DNA from: Allacma fusca
Taxonomy: Eukaryota; Arthropoda; Collembola; Symphypleona; Sminthuridae
Reading direction: 5' to 3'
Length of the DNA: 64,000 bases
Assembly: GCA_947179485.1 (NCBI GenBank)
Contig: OX359250.1
Location: 34,254,783 to 34,318,782 of the forward strand
Position 1 is the stretch's first letter; each line of letters begins with the position of its first letter. The position numbers and the translations under genes were made by a program. Shown here piece by piece: positions 28,399-39,782 of the stretch. The notes beneath the pieces are model-generated. The model was given only the letters and a program-made list of their open reading frames with translations, had not been told where the DNA came from and did not search any database.

Positions 28399-29010
28399 GG
28401 CTCCGAATTTGGTTTTTGAATTAGGAAATTAAAAAAAAATGTTTGAAATTAGGGAAAACTTGAACTGTCAAATTTAACAGAGGGTTGTTCAATATTTGTT
28501 TGGGGGCTCTGCAGGCACTGACAAGTGAACTTTGACAGCTTGTACGAGAGAGAGAGAGACTTGTTCTGGGTGTTGCTGTTACAGTTGAGGAACTAAAACT
28601 CTGGAGGTTTGTGGACAAACACTGCGTTGATATTGAATATTTAGAGTAGATTAAATAAATTTCCGTAAATATTTTTGGGAGGAAAATGGTGTGAACTTTA
28701 GAATAAAAATAATTGATATGATAAATTACCGAAGGATATATATTTGATAGAAAGGCTGGTGTTATTAGGACAGGAGAGCTGGTGCTTTCCCTGGAAGGAT
28801 GGAAATGAATGCCGGATCGGGACCTGGAACTTCTTATATTAGCTCAGCACTCACTCAAGGGGGGTTTTAAGGGGAAACCTAGTTTTCACTATAATCACGA
28901 CCGAACCATGTGTAGAGTGTCTATAGGTATTGGATGGGAAAATGCGTTTAGCTCACAGTCAGCTTCTTCACATGCTCCGGCCGACTCAGAGTCGCTCCTC
29001 TTCATGCCGA
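28295..29010 (-). promoter_or_regulatory. MID1IP1 first coding exon plus 5'/promoter block C (original copy)
   Basis: The block contains the 80-bp first coding exon (28319-28398) and about 600 bp upstream of the start codon, with a short (GA)n run near 28547 and an AT-rich TATA-like stretch near 28736-28745. It is matched along its length by 62390-63068. The best-preserved upstream parts lie around 28700-28860 and at the run CAGCTTCTTCACATGCTCCG near 28960. That conservation in an otherwise decayed copy suggests, but does not prove, that these parts are regulatory. A plus-strand frame from ATG 28809 is interrupted in the copy, so I do not treat it as coding. Confidence 0.6.
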
Positions 29011-29589
29011 GTGCCTGCCTGCCTGCCTTGTGTGTGCATATAATAGCATGCTCGGACCAGGGCTGTATGTACTCCTGTGTAGACTGAAGGAGCGGGGCAG
29101 TACAGGCAATGGGAAGAGGCAGTGGGAACTATTGGGAAGTTTTTACTATGACGGTGTATATCGTGTATAGAGAGGTAGTAGTTTCTCTCTTTGGAACGCT
29201 CTCTCTCACTCACTCGGTCCCATACTCCTAGCCCTAGCAATTCAGTACGGAGGAACATGTGTGTGTACATATGCCTTTACGTGTATGTGTACCATTCTCT
29301 CGCTCGGGAGTTTCCAGATCCACTCGCCTCTCGCATGACTCGTTGGGCTCCCAATCAATGGGCTCGGCACATTTCCTCCCTGCTTCCACTCTACTCTACT
29401 GCAAGTCACAATATATGCACTTCCATCCTTTTTTAACTAACTGACGGCCCGAACTCTGGGCATGCCATTTTTAACATACTTTTTCAATGCAGTCGTTTAT
29501 TACAGTTCAAATCACGTATGTACTTGATATGTTGAAGGTAGTGGGCAAGTGTGGACAGTACATGGGGCTGTGGCATGCGACCTACGACA

Positions 29590-30680
29590 TCTGTATCATG
29601 TTATGCACGTCCTATGTTTATCATTGTATGTGCATATATTGTTTAATGATGTATGTAGGCGCAATGTTTAACATAGTTCATATATGTAATTTTAACGTTG
29701 TATGTACGTGCAATGTTAAACATAGTTCATATATGTAATTTTAACGTTGTATGTACGTGCAATGCTAAACATAGTTCATGTATGTAATTTTAACGTTGTA
29801 TGTACGTGCAATGCTAAACATAGTTCATATATGTAATTTTAACGTTGTATGTACGTGCAATGTTAAACATAGTTCATATATGTAATTTTAACGTTGTATG
29901 TACGTGCAATGCTAAACATAGTTCATATATGTAATTTTAACGTTGTATGTACGTGCAATGCTAAACATAGTTCATGTATGTAATTTTAACGTTGTATGTA
30001 CGTGCAATGCTAAACATAGTTCATATATGTAATTTTAACGTTGTATGTACGTGCAATGTTAAACATAGTTCATATATGTAATTTTAACGTTGTATGTACG
30101 TGCAATGTTAAACATAGTTCATATATGTAATTTTAACGTTGTATGTACGTGCAATGTTTAACATTGTTCATATGCAATGTTTAACATGGTTCATATATGC
30201 AATGTTTAACATTGTTCATATATGCAATGTTTAACATTGTTCATATATGCAATGTTTAACGTTGAATGTACGTGCATTGTTTAGCATTGTTCATACATGT
30301 AATTTTTAATGTGGTATGTACGTGCAATGTTAAATATAGTTCATATATGTAATGTTTAACGTTGTATATACGTGCAATGCTTAGCATTGGGTATATATGT
30401 AATGTTTAGCATTGTGTGTACAGTGCACATGTAATGCTTAGCATCAGGTATATATGTAATGTTTAACGCAATGTGTACATGTAATGCTTAGTACTGGATA
30501 TACATAGAGTGTTTAGCATTGTATGTATACATGTAAAATTTAACACTATGTACACGTAATGTTCAGTATTGGACACATATGTAATGTCTAACATTAAAAG
30601 TGTCTATGTCCATGCTGTGCCCAATATAGCCTGTTTAGCATTCTAATTTGTAATAATAAGTACGTGCAATTGCATATTTA
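29590..30680. repeat. 49-bp dimeric minisatellite with diverged ~25-bp monomer flanks
   Basis: The core at about 29663-30160 has ten near-identical 49-bp units containing AACATAGTTCATATATG then TAATTTTAACGTTGTATG. Each unit splits into two related halves of about 24-25 bp (TAT-GT-AAT-TTAAC skeleton). From 30160 to 30240 four 25-bp monomers (TTCATATATGCAATGTTTAA type) follow. Out to about 30680, and briefly upstream of 29663, increasingly diverged monomers are visible. The sequence lies upstream of the MID1IP1 promoter. Confidence 0.92.
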
Positions 30681-31910
30681 GCATTTAGAATGTGCCATGT
30701 CAAGCCCTACGCTTAAAATACGTGGGGTTATATGAGTGATAAGCATACGCCATTTTTTAACACTCTGGTAACTACATGCAGTGTGGTGTTCGTAAGTATT
30801 ATGTTAGTTACAAAAATCCTATAGTGATAAGTACGAGCTGTTTTTCAACGATTGTGATAAAATACACAGTCAATTCTTAGTCTAACAGATATAGAGATCC
30901 TGCTTGAAGGACCTCGTAAGAGCTTGTCAAAGCAGCATCCCTATATTCAGAAGAAAAAAACATTTTTGACAGTACCATGTACTACAACGCTAATTTCTTT
31001 CCTCACAAGACTAACCCACTGAATTTGACTGAATGAGCTGAGCACACATTGGGGGGAGATGATGCTGGTATAGGAAGAGTGCACTGTATACCCCGGAGGA
31101 AGATGCTAATGAAGTGTTAAACTAATATGATGTATGCTTACTTCAACTCAATGATTTTCTTACGGTAAATGTGCACACACTTGTAGCTGATTGTTAGTTA
31201 GCTGAGATTTAAAAATAACATGCATTCTGTAGCTCTGGGAAGAAATCCTTATGTAAAAGCCGGTGTGAGACGCAGTAATGCACACTTTGTGTGCATATTT
31301 ATGCAATTGACAATTTTTCATCATTTCTGTACACTTTTTTTCTCCATGTAGTATTAAGGGGGTGTGGACAGACAGTACAGTTGCATATTTCCACTCAAGA
31401 AGCTATGAGCGAGCTCTGTACGTATGTATCTCTAGGGTCTCTTCCGACTCCAGGGATTACCACTGGCAAGGAAGATTACAACTTGTTTGCATAATGATGA
31501 TAATGAATTGAAGCCTGTGGACGTTAATAGATCAAGTGTATCTGTATTTGTATACATTGGAGATCTCTGGACAAGGGAGATTCTACAAGGATAATATTAT
31601 TTGCTTACAAACGATCAATCTCTTTTTCTCCCCTGGAATTTTTTTTTACATCTGTCAGTAATTATGTGTGTAGTCATTGTGAGGGGAAAAACGGACAAAA
31701 ATATAGTTGACTATACAAGGATTCGTTCCTATAAGAACAGCCATCAACTTTATGACAATGAGGAGAGGATGAGCAGACGAGTAAATAAGAATTTTTTCGA
31801 GACTTGTTGGACTGAGCTGGTGAAGGCTGGAGATGTTTATTTGTTTTTGAAAGATGTTTGTGTGTATGATGTGAGGGTGGAATGTGTATTTTTATGTATG
31901 TACTTACAGT

Positions 31911-32090
31911 ATAGGACAACATGGGATCTAGTGCTGAGGACGCGGACGCTCCTAATCAGTCAGATGCGGAGGATCACATTGTGGCCCGATGGCTCGCTGT
32001 CCATGTTGTCATTCGGTGGCTCACAGTCCTCATTCTTAGTGTGTATATACACTCCCCATTCATAGGCATATGACCCATCATAGGAAAAGA
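31911..32090. other. GC-richer segment open in several frames, possible exon
   Basis: This stretch is clearly GC-richer than its surroundings. On minus, an ATG-initiated frame (32142-31960) reads a non-repetitive, acidic, aromatic-rich peptide containing YAYEWGVYIHTKNEDCEPP and ends at TGA. On plus, a frame from an ATG at about 31920 begins MGSSAEDADAPNQSDAED, just after an acceptor-like TACTTACAG. I recognise no family on either strand and cannot close an exon chain. It may be an exon of an unseen gene, a pseudogene fragment or chance. Confidence 0.25.
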
Positions 32091-33152
32091 TGGTATTCTG
32101 AGGCGTCATATAATTACACAGCTCAACATGCGTTGACTGCATGTCGGGCTTGAATTACATTTCCCTATGTTTTATTATGTATTGATATCTCTTGGGAAAT
32201 AGTTGACTTAACGTTCTTTAGTTTCTTCCCGTCTTCAGATAATTAGTACATGTCAATATAATTATACATAATTTTGATTATAACAGAGTCCACACACACA
32301 CAAGAAATTTATTTGTATTTTTTACAATGGTCATGAAAAATGAATACCCTCAAGAGCTTCCGCTCTCCAGTGCTCACGTCACGGCGTGGGTGACGCTCAG
32401 AAAAAGTGTAACAATTTGTTGCAAATGCACTTTTGCTACTTTCCACTTAAAAGTTGTTTTTTTTTTGTTTTTATCACTGACATTTTTCTCTTCATGGGTT
32501 TTATAACTACAGTGCACGTGTACGGGGATTCATTTGGACGGGGAATTTTTGAAATGAGTGACATACAGTATGCTAATGTGACTAGTAATGCCTGCCTGTA
32601 GATACTTAACTGCCTATATAGACAAAGCATTTATTACCATACAAACTATCATCCCCGTATTGTTTTTTATTGAAAGGTCGGAGGTTTTTAAGAATACGGT
32701 AGATACTAAAATGCATGTGGAAAGCGCGTGGACAAGATACAGTGGATTCATGTCCCATGTAAATGTCCCGGCCTATTGTCCAAATTATCATGTTCTTTGG
32801 GTTTGGATGACATTGTGCATGTACAATGAGTAGCTTTGGGAAGTTCATGTACATGTGTAGATATAGGAGAATGCATTTAACAGTGTTTTCGCCTATGATT
32901 TTGTGACTACTACCAGTAGTGCAAAAACAGATTCTCCTTTTGAAAGGAACAGTTCACATGGATTAGGGATCTTTCTATGTAATGTCATTTTTTCTGGAGG
33001 GTCCTGCTCTTCTGCTGGTCAGGGTTTGAGGGATCCATTGCAGAGGAACTTATTGTCTCAATGTTAAATACTTCAGAAGATATGCGGAGCCTCTGGGAGT
33101 ATCTTGACCATCTCCTCTGTGGGATGTTTGTGTACCATCCCTTGTATTGTGT

Positions 33153-33428
33153 TTATGCTTTTAGATACGCCAAGGTTCTATTTACCGGCCGAGCATTGGC
33201 CTCTCTGCTCGTAGCTGTGATAAGGTCTTGATGTAGGGTGATGTCTGTCAGCGTTTTTGTGAATTGGGGGATGAGCCTCTGTATAATTACTGCAATTTCC
33301 CTACTTTTTCCGAATTCTTGGCAAGATGCCATAATTTCCCAGTTTTTTCCCCTCCTGGGAGTATTTTTTTGGCGTGCATCACCCCATCCATATGCAACTG
33401 CGTTGGATACATATCTGTCTTGAGCCAT
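33153..33428 (-). CDS. unrecognised 91-codon ORF, doubtful
   Basis: ATG-initiated minus-strand frame in a locally GC-richer stretch. The translation is compositionally balanced, with a helix-like stretch IAVIIQRLIPQFTKTL, but matches no family I know. No splice sites, start context or nearby poly(A) signal strengthen it. It could be a decayed transposon or gene fragment, and chance is likely. Confidence 0.15.
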   Translation of the reverse strand: MAQDRYVSNAVAYGWGDARQKNTPRRGKNWEIMASCQEFGKSREIAVIIQRLIPQFTKTLTDITLHQDLITATSREANARPVNRTLAYLKA

Positions 33429-34658
33429 TCCTTAAATGTGTGAGTGCTCAAAAAAAATTTTTTAGCCCGAAATCATTTCGAGGTAATCATGGGAAAATTG
33501 GAGGAACGAAACACAGAAACTGCACATAAATCTAATCTCTCTGTCGACGGTAACATATATGCGTGCGTCCACAGATTTTGCAATAGTAAATGATCGTTGA
33601 ATTAAGCCCTCAAAAGGCACTTTCATTTTTTAACTTAAAGACCCTCCTGGTCAGGAATTTGCATGAGGTCTCTGTATAAGCTTGATTCAAATTGATCAAT
33701 CTTAAATCATGTAATTTTGGTCTGGGGGGGGGGAGGATTCGCTATCTCCGTGGGAATTACAGCACGAGTTTACTCACACGTGGAAAAATTGGAAGGGATT
33801 GCCCTGGTGCTCTGACGCAAGATATGCTTCCCCTCATTATTAGATCTTCCATGCGATTGTTAATTTTCTTAATCGCTCCAATTACTTATGGAATTTACCC
33901 CCTTCTGTAAAATAACACCGAGCGTCCTGGTATTGTCCGTGAGTAGGGCTCTCATTAAAGGGTGAAGGAATGGAAGGAATGGAAGGAATACAAATAGTAA
34001 TTAATTATTGCTGATGACGTCAGTCCGGAGAGTATGTTTACTTGCGTCTGTGTCCGTTGAAAGCCCAACGGGAAAAGGCTTATTGTTTGAGAGTTGAGAT
34101 ATAATAATTATGTACATACGTAAAGCATTACTGCAAAAATGTAAACACGTATACATGACATGGTTCTCTCAAATCCCCACCGGAACATCCTTGACTGCAT
34201 TTTATTTGGCATTATATGATGTGTGACAGTTCAGGTGATTCACCTTGACTGAATTTTAAATTACTACTTTACTAATTTTCTGCTTTCGTAAATTGAGTAC
34301 AGACCCAGACGGCGGGATTGAGTGGACTGGATATCCATTGGCATTACTACGAGTCTCGAGGCAAATTAGGTTTAAGTAATTAGATAATAATTACATCCAA
34401 TTTACGTAGCTTAAATAATTCATGAATAATAATTAGAGCCAAAAGAAGAGCTCCGAACCAAATATGAATTTATAGGGAGATCTGTGTTTTTATAGAAAAT
34501 TCATTACTACACAGTAATTATTACAGTCTGAGTGGACATAGTGTGAGACTGATAGTGGATAAGTAAATATTTTGTAATTTGTTTTGTGAAAGCTCTCATT
34601 ATATTCATTTTGACATAGTGGGACTGGAAAGCTAAAGTATTTTTATTTTTATGTGGAT

Positions 34659-34662
<4 letters not shown>

Positions 34663-34693
<31 letters not shown>
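34663..34693. repeat. (GA)n microsatellite
   Basis: About 15 GA repeats, uninterrupted. Confidence 0.92.
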
Positions 34694-34695
<2 letters not shown>

Positions 34696-37600
34696 GCCGG
34701 AAAAAATAGTGTAACGCAAAATTCCCAATCCTAGAGCTAATAATAAAATTTTTGCACGTGAAGATATTTCCAATTGAAAGGGGAGAGCATATGAGCACGC
34801 AGGGAATTGATGATCACACTTTTATTATCACCTGCACTACTCATGAAGTTATTCATCTTCATTTTTATTCCCATTGGGAGCACTCCTGACAAATGACAGA
34901 GTTATGGGTCTGACCGAATGAAAGTGCATGAACTCGAATATTTTTGCAAGGTTGCAAAAACACTGGGGACGACACATCTCGATGAGAAACAATCTGTCTT
35001 GTCACTTGTCACTTATTATTGCTGCGTAACGGGAAATATTTTCCAAACAGCTTATATACTTGCTAACGCTTTTATTATCACTTTCACATTTAGGACTCAT
35101 GGAAGCGATTTTTATTAGCTATTTGTCCAGGAATGTCTGCTAATAAATTGGTAAGGAATAAACTATAATAAAAAAATAAAAATAAACTCTGCTCTTGGGG
35201 GAAAGTGCGGAGTTATTCGGTTCATAAATGAACGATGAGTTTTTCATTCCCTTCGTCATCGTTATAGCCATAAATGGATAATTGAACGCACGTGTCCAAT
35301 ACTTTTGTACGCTCAATCATTAAACACATATTTACTCTCTAGTGGATGACAATAATAATAATTCTATCCACGCACATAAAAAAAATCAAAACTGCATTGA
35401 GTCAATACAGATGCAGAGCAGTGCAAAGATAATGCACATGACCGAGATTCAAATCTTCCTGAGACTGGGTGCAACTTGTATGTATCTAAAATTGTGCATA
35501 GGGTGAACGTAATCTGTGGATTTGACATTGAAGATTCTCATTGAACCACATTTTTTTTAGCTTGGTGCCTTGCCCGTGATTCCTGAACAATAACTCTCAC
35601 TCTCGTCGCGTACTATATCTGAACCAGATGTTCCCTCTAATTGTAGGTTTACCATCCATAGGGATAGGGACTATAGAGCTCTAAAGCTTCAGAAGCTATA
35701 TGCAAGGACTAGGCTTTTTAGAGATGGATAGTTATGTATATAAATATACCCCAGGGATCATATCACCCAAGCCACTTTGAGATTAGTCTCGATATAGCTG
35801 ATATGCTCTAACCTCTAAGGATAATTTTCCTGATATTTCTAGTCTGATTGCTCTGGAGTTGGCAGGCCGCACGGGAAAGGATTGACAGGGAACTTTTTAG
35901 AGAGGTTTGTTTGCTCTAATGCGTTCCATGAGTGAGTGTGCGTATTTGTTGCACATCAAAAAAAAAAATATATATATATATGCAGTCCCTCCAATAATAA
36001 CCCACTTACCCAATCTAACCAAACAATCAAAGTTATGTCCATACCAAATGCATATCCATACAACAAAGTTATTTCATATGCAAAGGCGGAGTTATTCTAT
36101 CACCTGTGAGTTCCAAGTATGCAAATGCAGAGATTTTTCCTCATCTGATAACCAGAGGCACATACAGTAAGCCTTTACAATTATTATATGATTACTTTAG
36201 TTCACATAACTATATCTATCTATACATAAAACTTAGCCAGAAAATATGACAGAGTTTTATGCAGTTTCAAACCAAATCCAGCTGATAGCATAAAATAAAA
36301 GCTTGGGCTTATCTTGTAATTACAGCCTATGACAAGCAATTCTGACAATAAAGGGAAACACATTGAATAATAAAATTAAACAAAGTTATAAAATCTAAAT
36401 ACTCCATGAACCATTCGTCCAGTTGATGATCGAACACAAGAGATAAGACTAGGATTTTATTTATGGAGATCAGCCCCGACCCACGAACTGCATTATAAAG
36501 TACTTCTGGATTGCTTAAGTTTGTATTGTGACGATGGGATTTTTGAAGAGAAAAATTTGCTTCATTACTATGTATCAGGACTGTAATGGTCAGGTTTTTC
36601 CAAGGGTGCTACATAACACATATATTAAATGGGGTTTATCTCCGCATAAAATGTAATTTCAATGAGTATCTCTATCTCTATACCTGTGGAGAAGAATGTG
36701 TATTTGTGGGTAATGGACCCGTACATACTTCTACAACATCAAAGATAAATGCCTTTGCCCACTTCCTGGTACGCAACAGCATATAATCAGACAGCAAGTT
36801 TTTTACGTGAGTTTTTATTTCACAAGTCGTTGTCATACTGTGCGTAGGCACACAATTGCAGGGAATTTTTGTCAGACTCAAAAGTCTTCTATTTGTTCAT
36901 GTCACCTTGAGTGAGTTATCAATAATGCATGGGAAACGCATTGGAACGCATGTATGTACATACATAGGACTCTGACTGAGTCTCCGTGTGTATTAATTGT
37001 GATTGTGTACGCAAGTAAAAGGTTTTTCATTAAAACTATTCATTAGATGTTGTAGGATATAGTCCACACTATATAATTTGTATATATGAAAGAAATCTTC
37101 CGTGTACTTGCCAATCGTCAAGTGAACTTGGAAATTTAAATTAATCCTTCATTTGAATTTTGATCCTTCGAGCGAAAAACTGTTAACAAATGCATGCGTA
37201 CAGGAACAATGCACCAAGGTAAGGGAATTTGTTATGTACATAAATGGGGATGTGCTCACTGTGGGGAGACTATCAGCATTTTATATGAATAATTGAATGG
37301 AAACATGTTAATGGGAGGATTAATTGCAGTTTTTGTTATGACTTAATCATCTACCCTTGGGCTCCACTTCAACAATTTGATTCCGAAAAATCCTTTGAGT
37401 TCAGTTCTATTTTCTTGAGCTCCGTTCTACTGACGTATTTTGACATTAAAACCAACGTGACGGAGTCTCACCAGTAAGAATGTGGATACTCAAGGGCTGA
37501 ATGAGAATTGTGGGATCTATTCATAATAATAAAAAAACAATTAGTTATTGTGGACAATGCTTTTATGTGTAGTGTCTATTCTTTTGATTTTTAATGAAAT

Positions 37601-39042
37601 GTTAAGAAAACAAAATGCTGAGATTTAAATTTGTCCGGCTTGATTTTAATATCCGGCTGTTTTTATCACCCCCGTAAAACCCACGTATCAATGTCCCTAG
37701 AACCTTCTGTGTTCCTCTCAAGGTTAGGATTTTTGGTGTAGTTATCCGTGCTTCTTGTTTCCCATAATTGAATCTCACACTATGTCTTGGGAGTATTTCG
37801 AATTTCAGGCTGTGTGGTCATTTATGGCACTCAAAAAAATGAAATGAGTATTTTATTTACTTAAATATTATTTTATTGTGGGTTTAAACACAGGGGTACA
37901 TACGCACAGGCATTACAAAGTACTTCATATTACTCCTAATGATTTCCCACAATATTGCTACAGGATTGGGAATTTACTCTATTACAAATAAATGGCGGAT
38001 ATGTAAGGCTTCCAATTTCCATTCGGGAGATTTAAGGTTTTACCCATTTCCTATATGCTCCGGGAAAAATCCATATGTACAGAGCCTAGGGACGAGGTAG
38101 TTGTAGAGTACATATGTGAACATTCTTTTTAATAGGACTCAATCTTGGGAACATACGGCTGTTTCTATGTGAAATCCTTTCATCATGTCATGACTTTTTG
38201 AAAGTGAACTTCAGTACATTTTAGCTACCGTATACTATTCCCTGGATCGGAAACTAGCCTTAATTGACAGTTGTATAACAGCGTTAATTGGTCTTTCTGT
38301 AGGAATAGTCTTCTAGTTAAAGTCCTTCTTGAATTTTATCTACTCCTGGTTACCTAACCCACATACATGGGCTTAGTGTATCTATATGTGGAGAAGGATC
38401 TTGTAATATAATTAATTACCTATACTTCTATATCTAAAATATATATAGATACAGTATAATAATTATTACTATGGCGTACATATTTATTGGAGTTCATCTT
38501 GCGTAAGTACATATATGTATAAAGAAATAATTGTAAAATAAATGTACAGTAATAAGCAATGCTGGCTTGAAAAATTGAAAAAAGTGATTACGTAGGAGCT
38601 GACGTCGTCCCAAAGGGTTTCCCATATAGTTTCAAACAATGGTTATAATGGATGTGTACAGTGTCAATGAAGGAAGGAAACAGATACATGTGGGTAGGCA
38701 TTGGGTACATTTACTATTTTATTACAAGCAGGGGTAATCTCAAGATGCATAATAGAGGAAGCTCGGAGGAGGAACGATATGGGAAAAACATTGCATGTTT
38801 CAGGCCCAATTGTAACGCTCAAGTGTAGGAAACTCCTGGACACAGGTGGGAAGAAATTAAATCTGACGTGTACAATTCAAATATTTGTTTGTCATGGAGT
38901 CCGTCAGATTTGTAATGACTTGGGACATACATATCTGTGCATAACTGCACAGAACAACTGGGCATGGAAAGTTTTGACCAGGGCTCCTGTGTCCATGCAT
39001 GGACGACATGTGTTCGTAATTGATAATCACCATTTAGTCAAT

Positions 39043-39124
39043 GACATTACCCACCCGTAGCTATACACGTGATAATTTTGACATGACATTACCCACCCGC
39101 AACGGCACGTGATAATACTGACAT
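39043..39124. repeat. tandem ~41-bp duplication containing CACGTG
   Basis: Two adjacent copies begin GACATTACCCACCCG and end GTGATAAT..TGACAT. Each centres on ACGTGATAA; the second copy and its flank create a CACGTG E-box-type hexamer. The duplication abuts the 24-bp minisatellite. Confidence 0.8.
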
Positions 39125-39140
39125 GCCCTAACCATGCTTC

Positions 39141-39352
39141 AATTTTAAGTCCAAACCGTGTGGACGTAATAAAGCAAGACCGTGTGTAAATATTAAATCA
39201 AAACCTTACCTACATATTAAATCAAAACCTTACATATGTACATATTAAATCACAACCATGCATACATATTAAATCCAAACCATGCACACACATTAAATCC
39301 CAACCATGCACAAATATTAAGTCAAAACCATGTATAAATATTAAATCCTAGT
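39141..39352. repeat. 24-bp minisatellite, about 9 copies
   Basis: Degenerate tandem units around ATTAAATCCAAACCATGCA, with variants ending CCTTACCT, CCATGCAT and CCATGCAC. One unit is 28 bp long. Confidence 0.88.
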
Positions 39353-39731
39353 CGTAATTTGATATAAAAGCTAGATATTTAACTTGGGAGCCATTCAAAC
39401 TTATTCCTCCCAATTAGTCCACATTTATGTACATGAGCTGGAGTGTGTGTGTGTCCTGGGAACCCAAATCTATGTTTAGGGAGTTAAGTTTTGAGGAAAG
39501 TCTATCCGAAATGACTGTGTATTTCCATTTTGCACATTTAGTGAAAATGTTTCCGCCTTCAATTTTATGTTAATAACCTTCCTTACGTAAGAATGTGAGT
39601 GGTGGTGTGAGAATTGAGACCTGATCTTTATACAGGCTACTAATAGCACTACAGTCAAGTGGCTCCTGCATAAGTGCATGGGTCTGGGTGTATACACACT
39701 GTGTTGTATTCTTATACAGATTGATCCATAC

Positions 39732-39733
<2 letters not shown>

Positions 39734-39781
<48 letters not shown>
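39734..39781. repeat. (GA)n microsatellite
   Basis: Uninterrupted AG run of about 48 bp, the longest microsatellite seen in the window. Confidence 0.95.

Positions 39782-39782
<1 letters not shown>

Noticed and set aside
28809..29087. 92-codon plus-strand frame within the MID1IP1 promoter block
   Set aside because: In the duplicated block C the same frame is stopped after a dozen codons, and the sequence behaves as conserved non-coding promoter.
31601..32065. 154-codon plus-strand frame
   Set aside because: It starts at TTG, and the first two-thirds is compositionally non-coding. Only the GC-rich end looks protein-like, and that is reported separately as unresolved.
38701..39060. 119-codon plus-strand open frame in the desert
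   Set aside because: It begins at a TTG, runs into the tandem repeat at 39043, shows no family resemblance and has no splice sites or poly(A) context.
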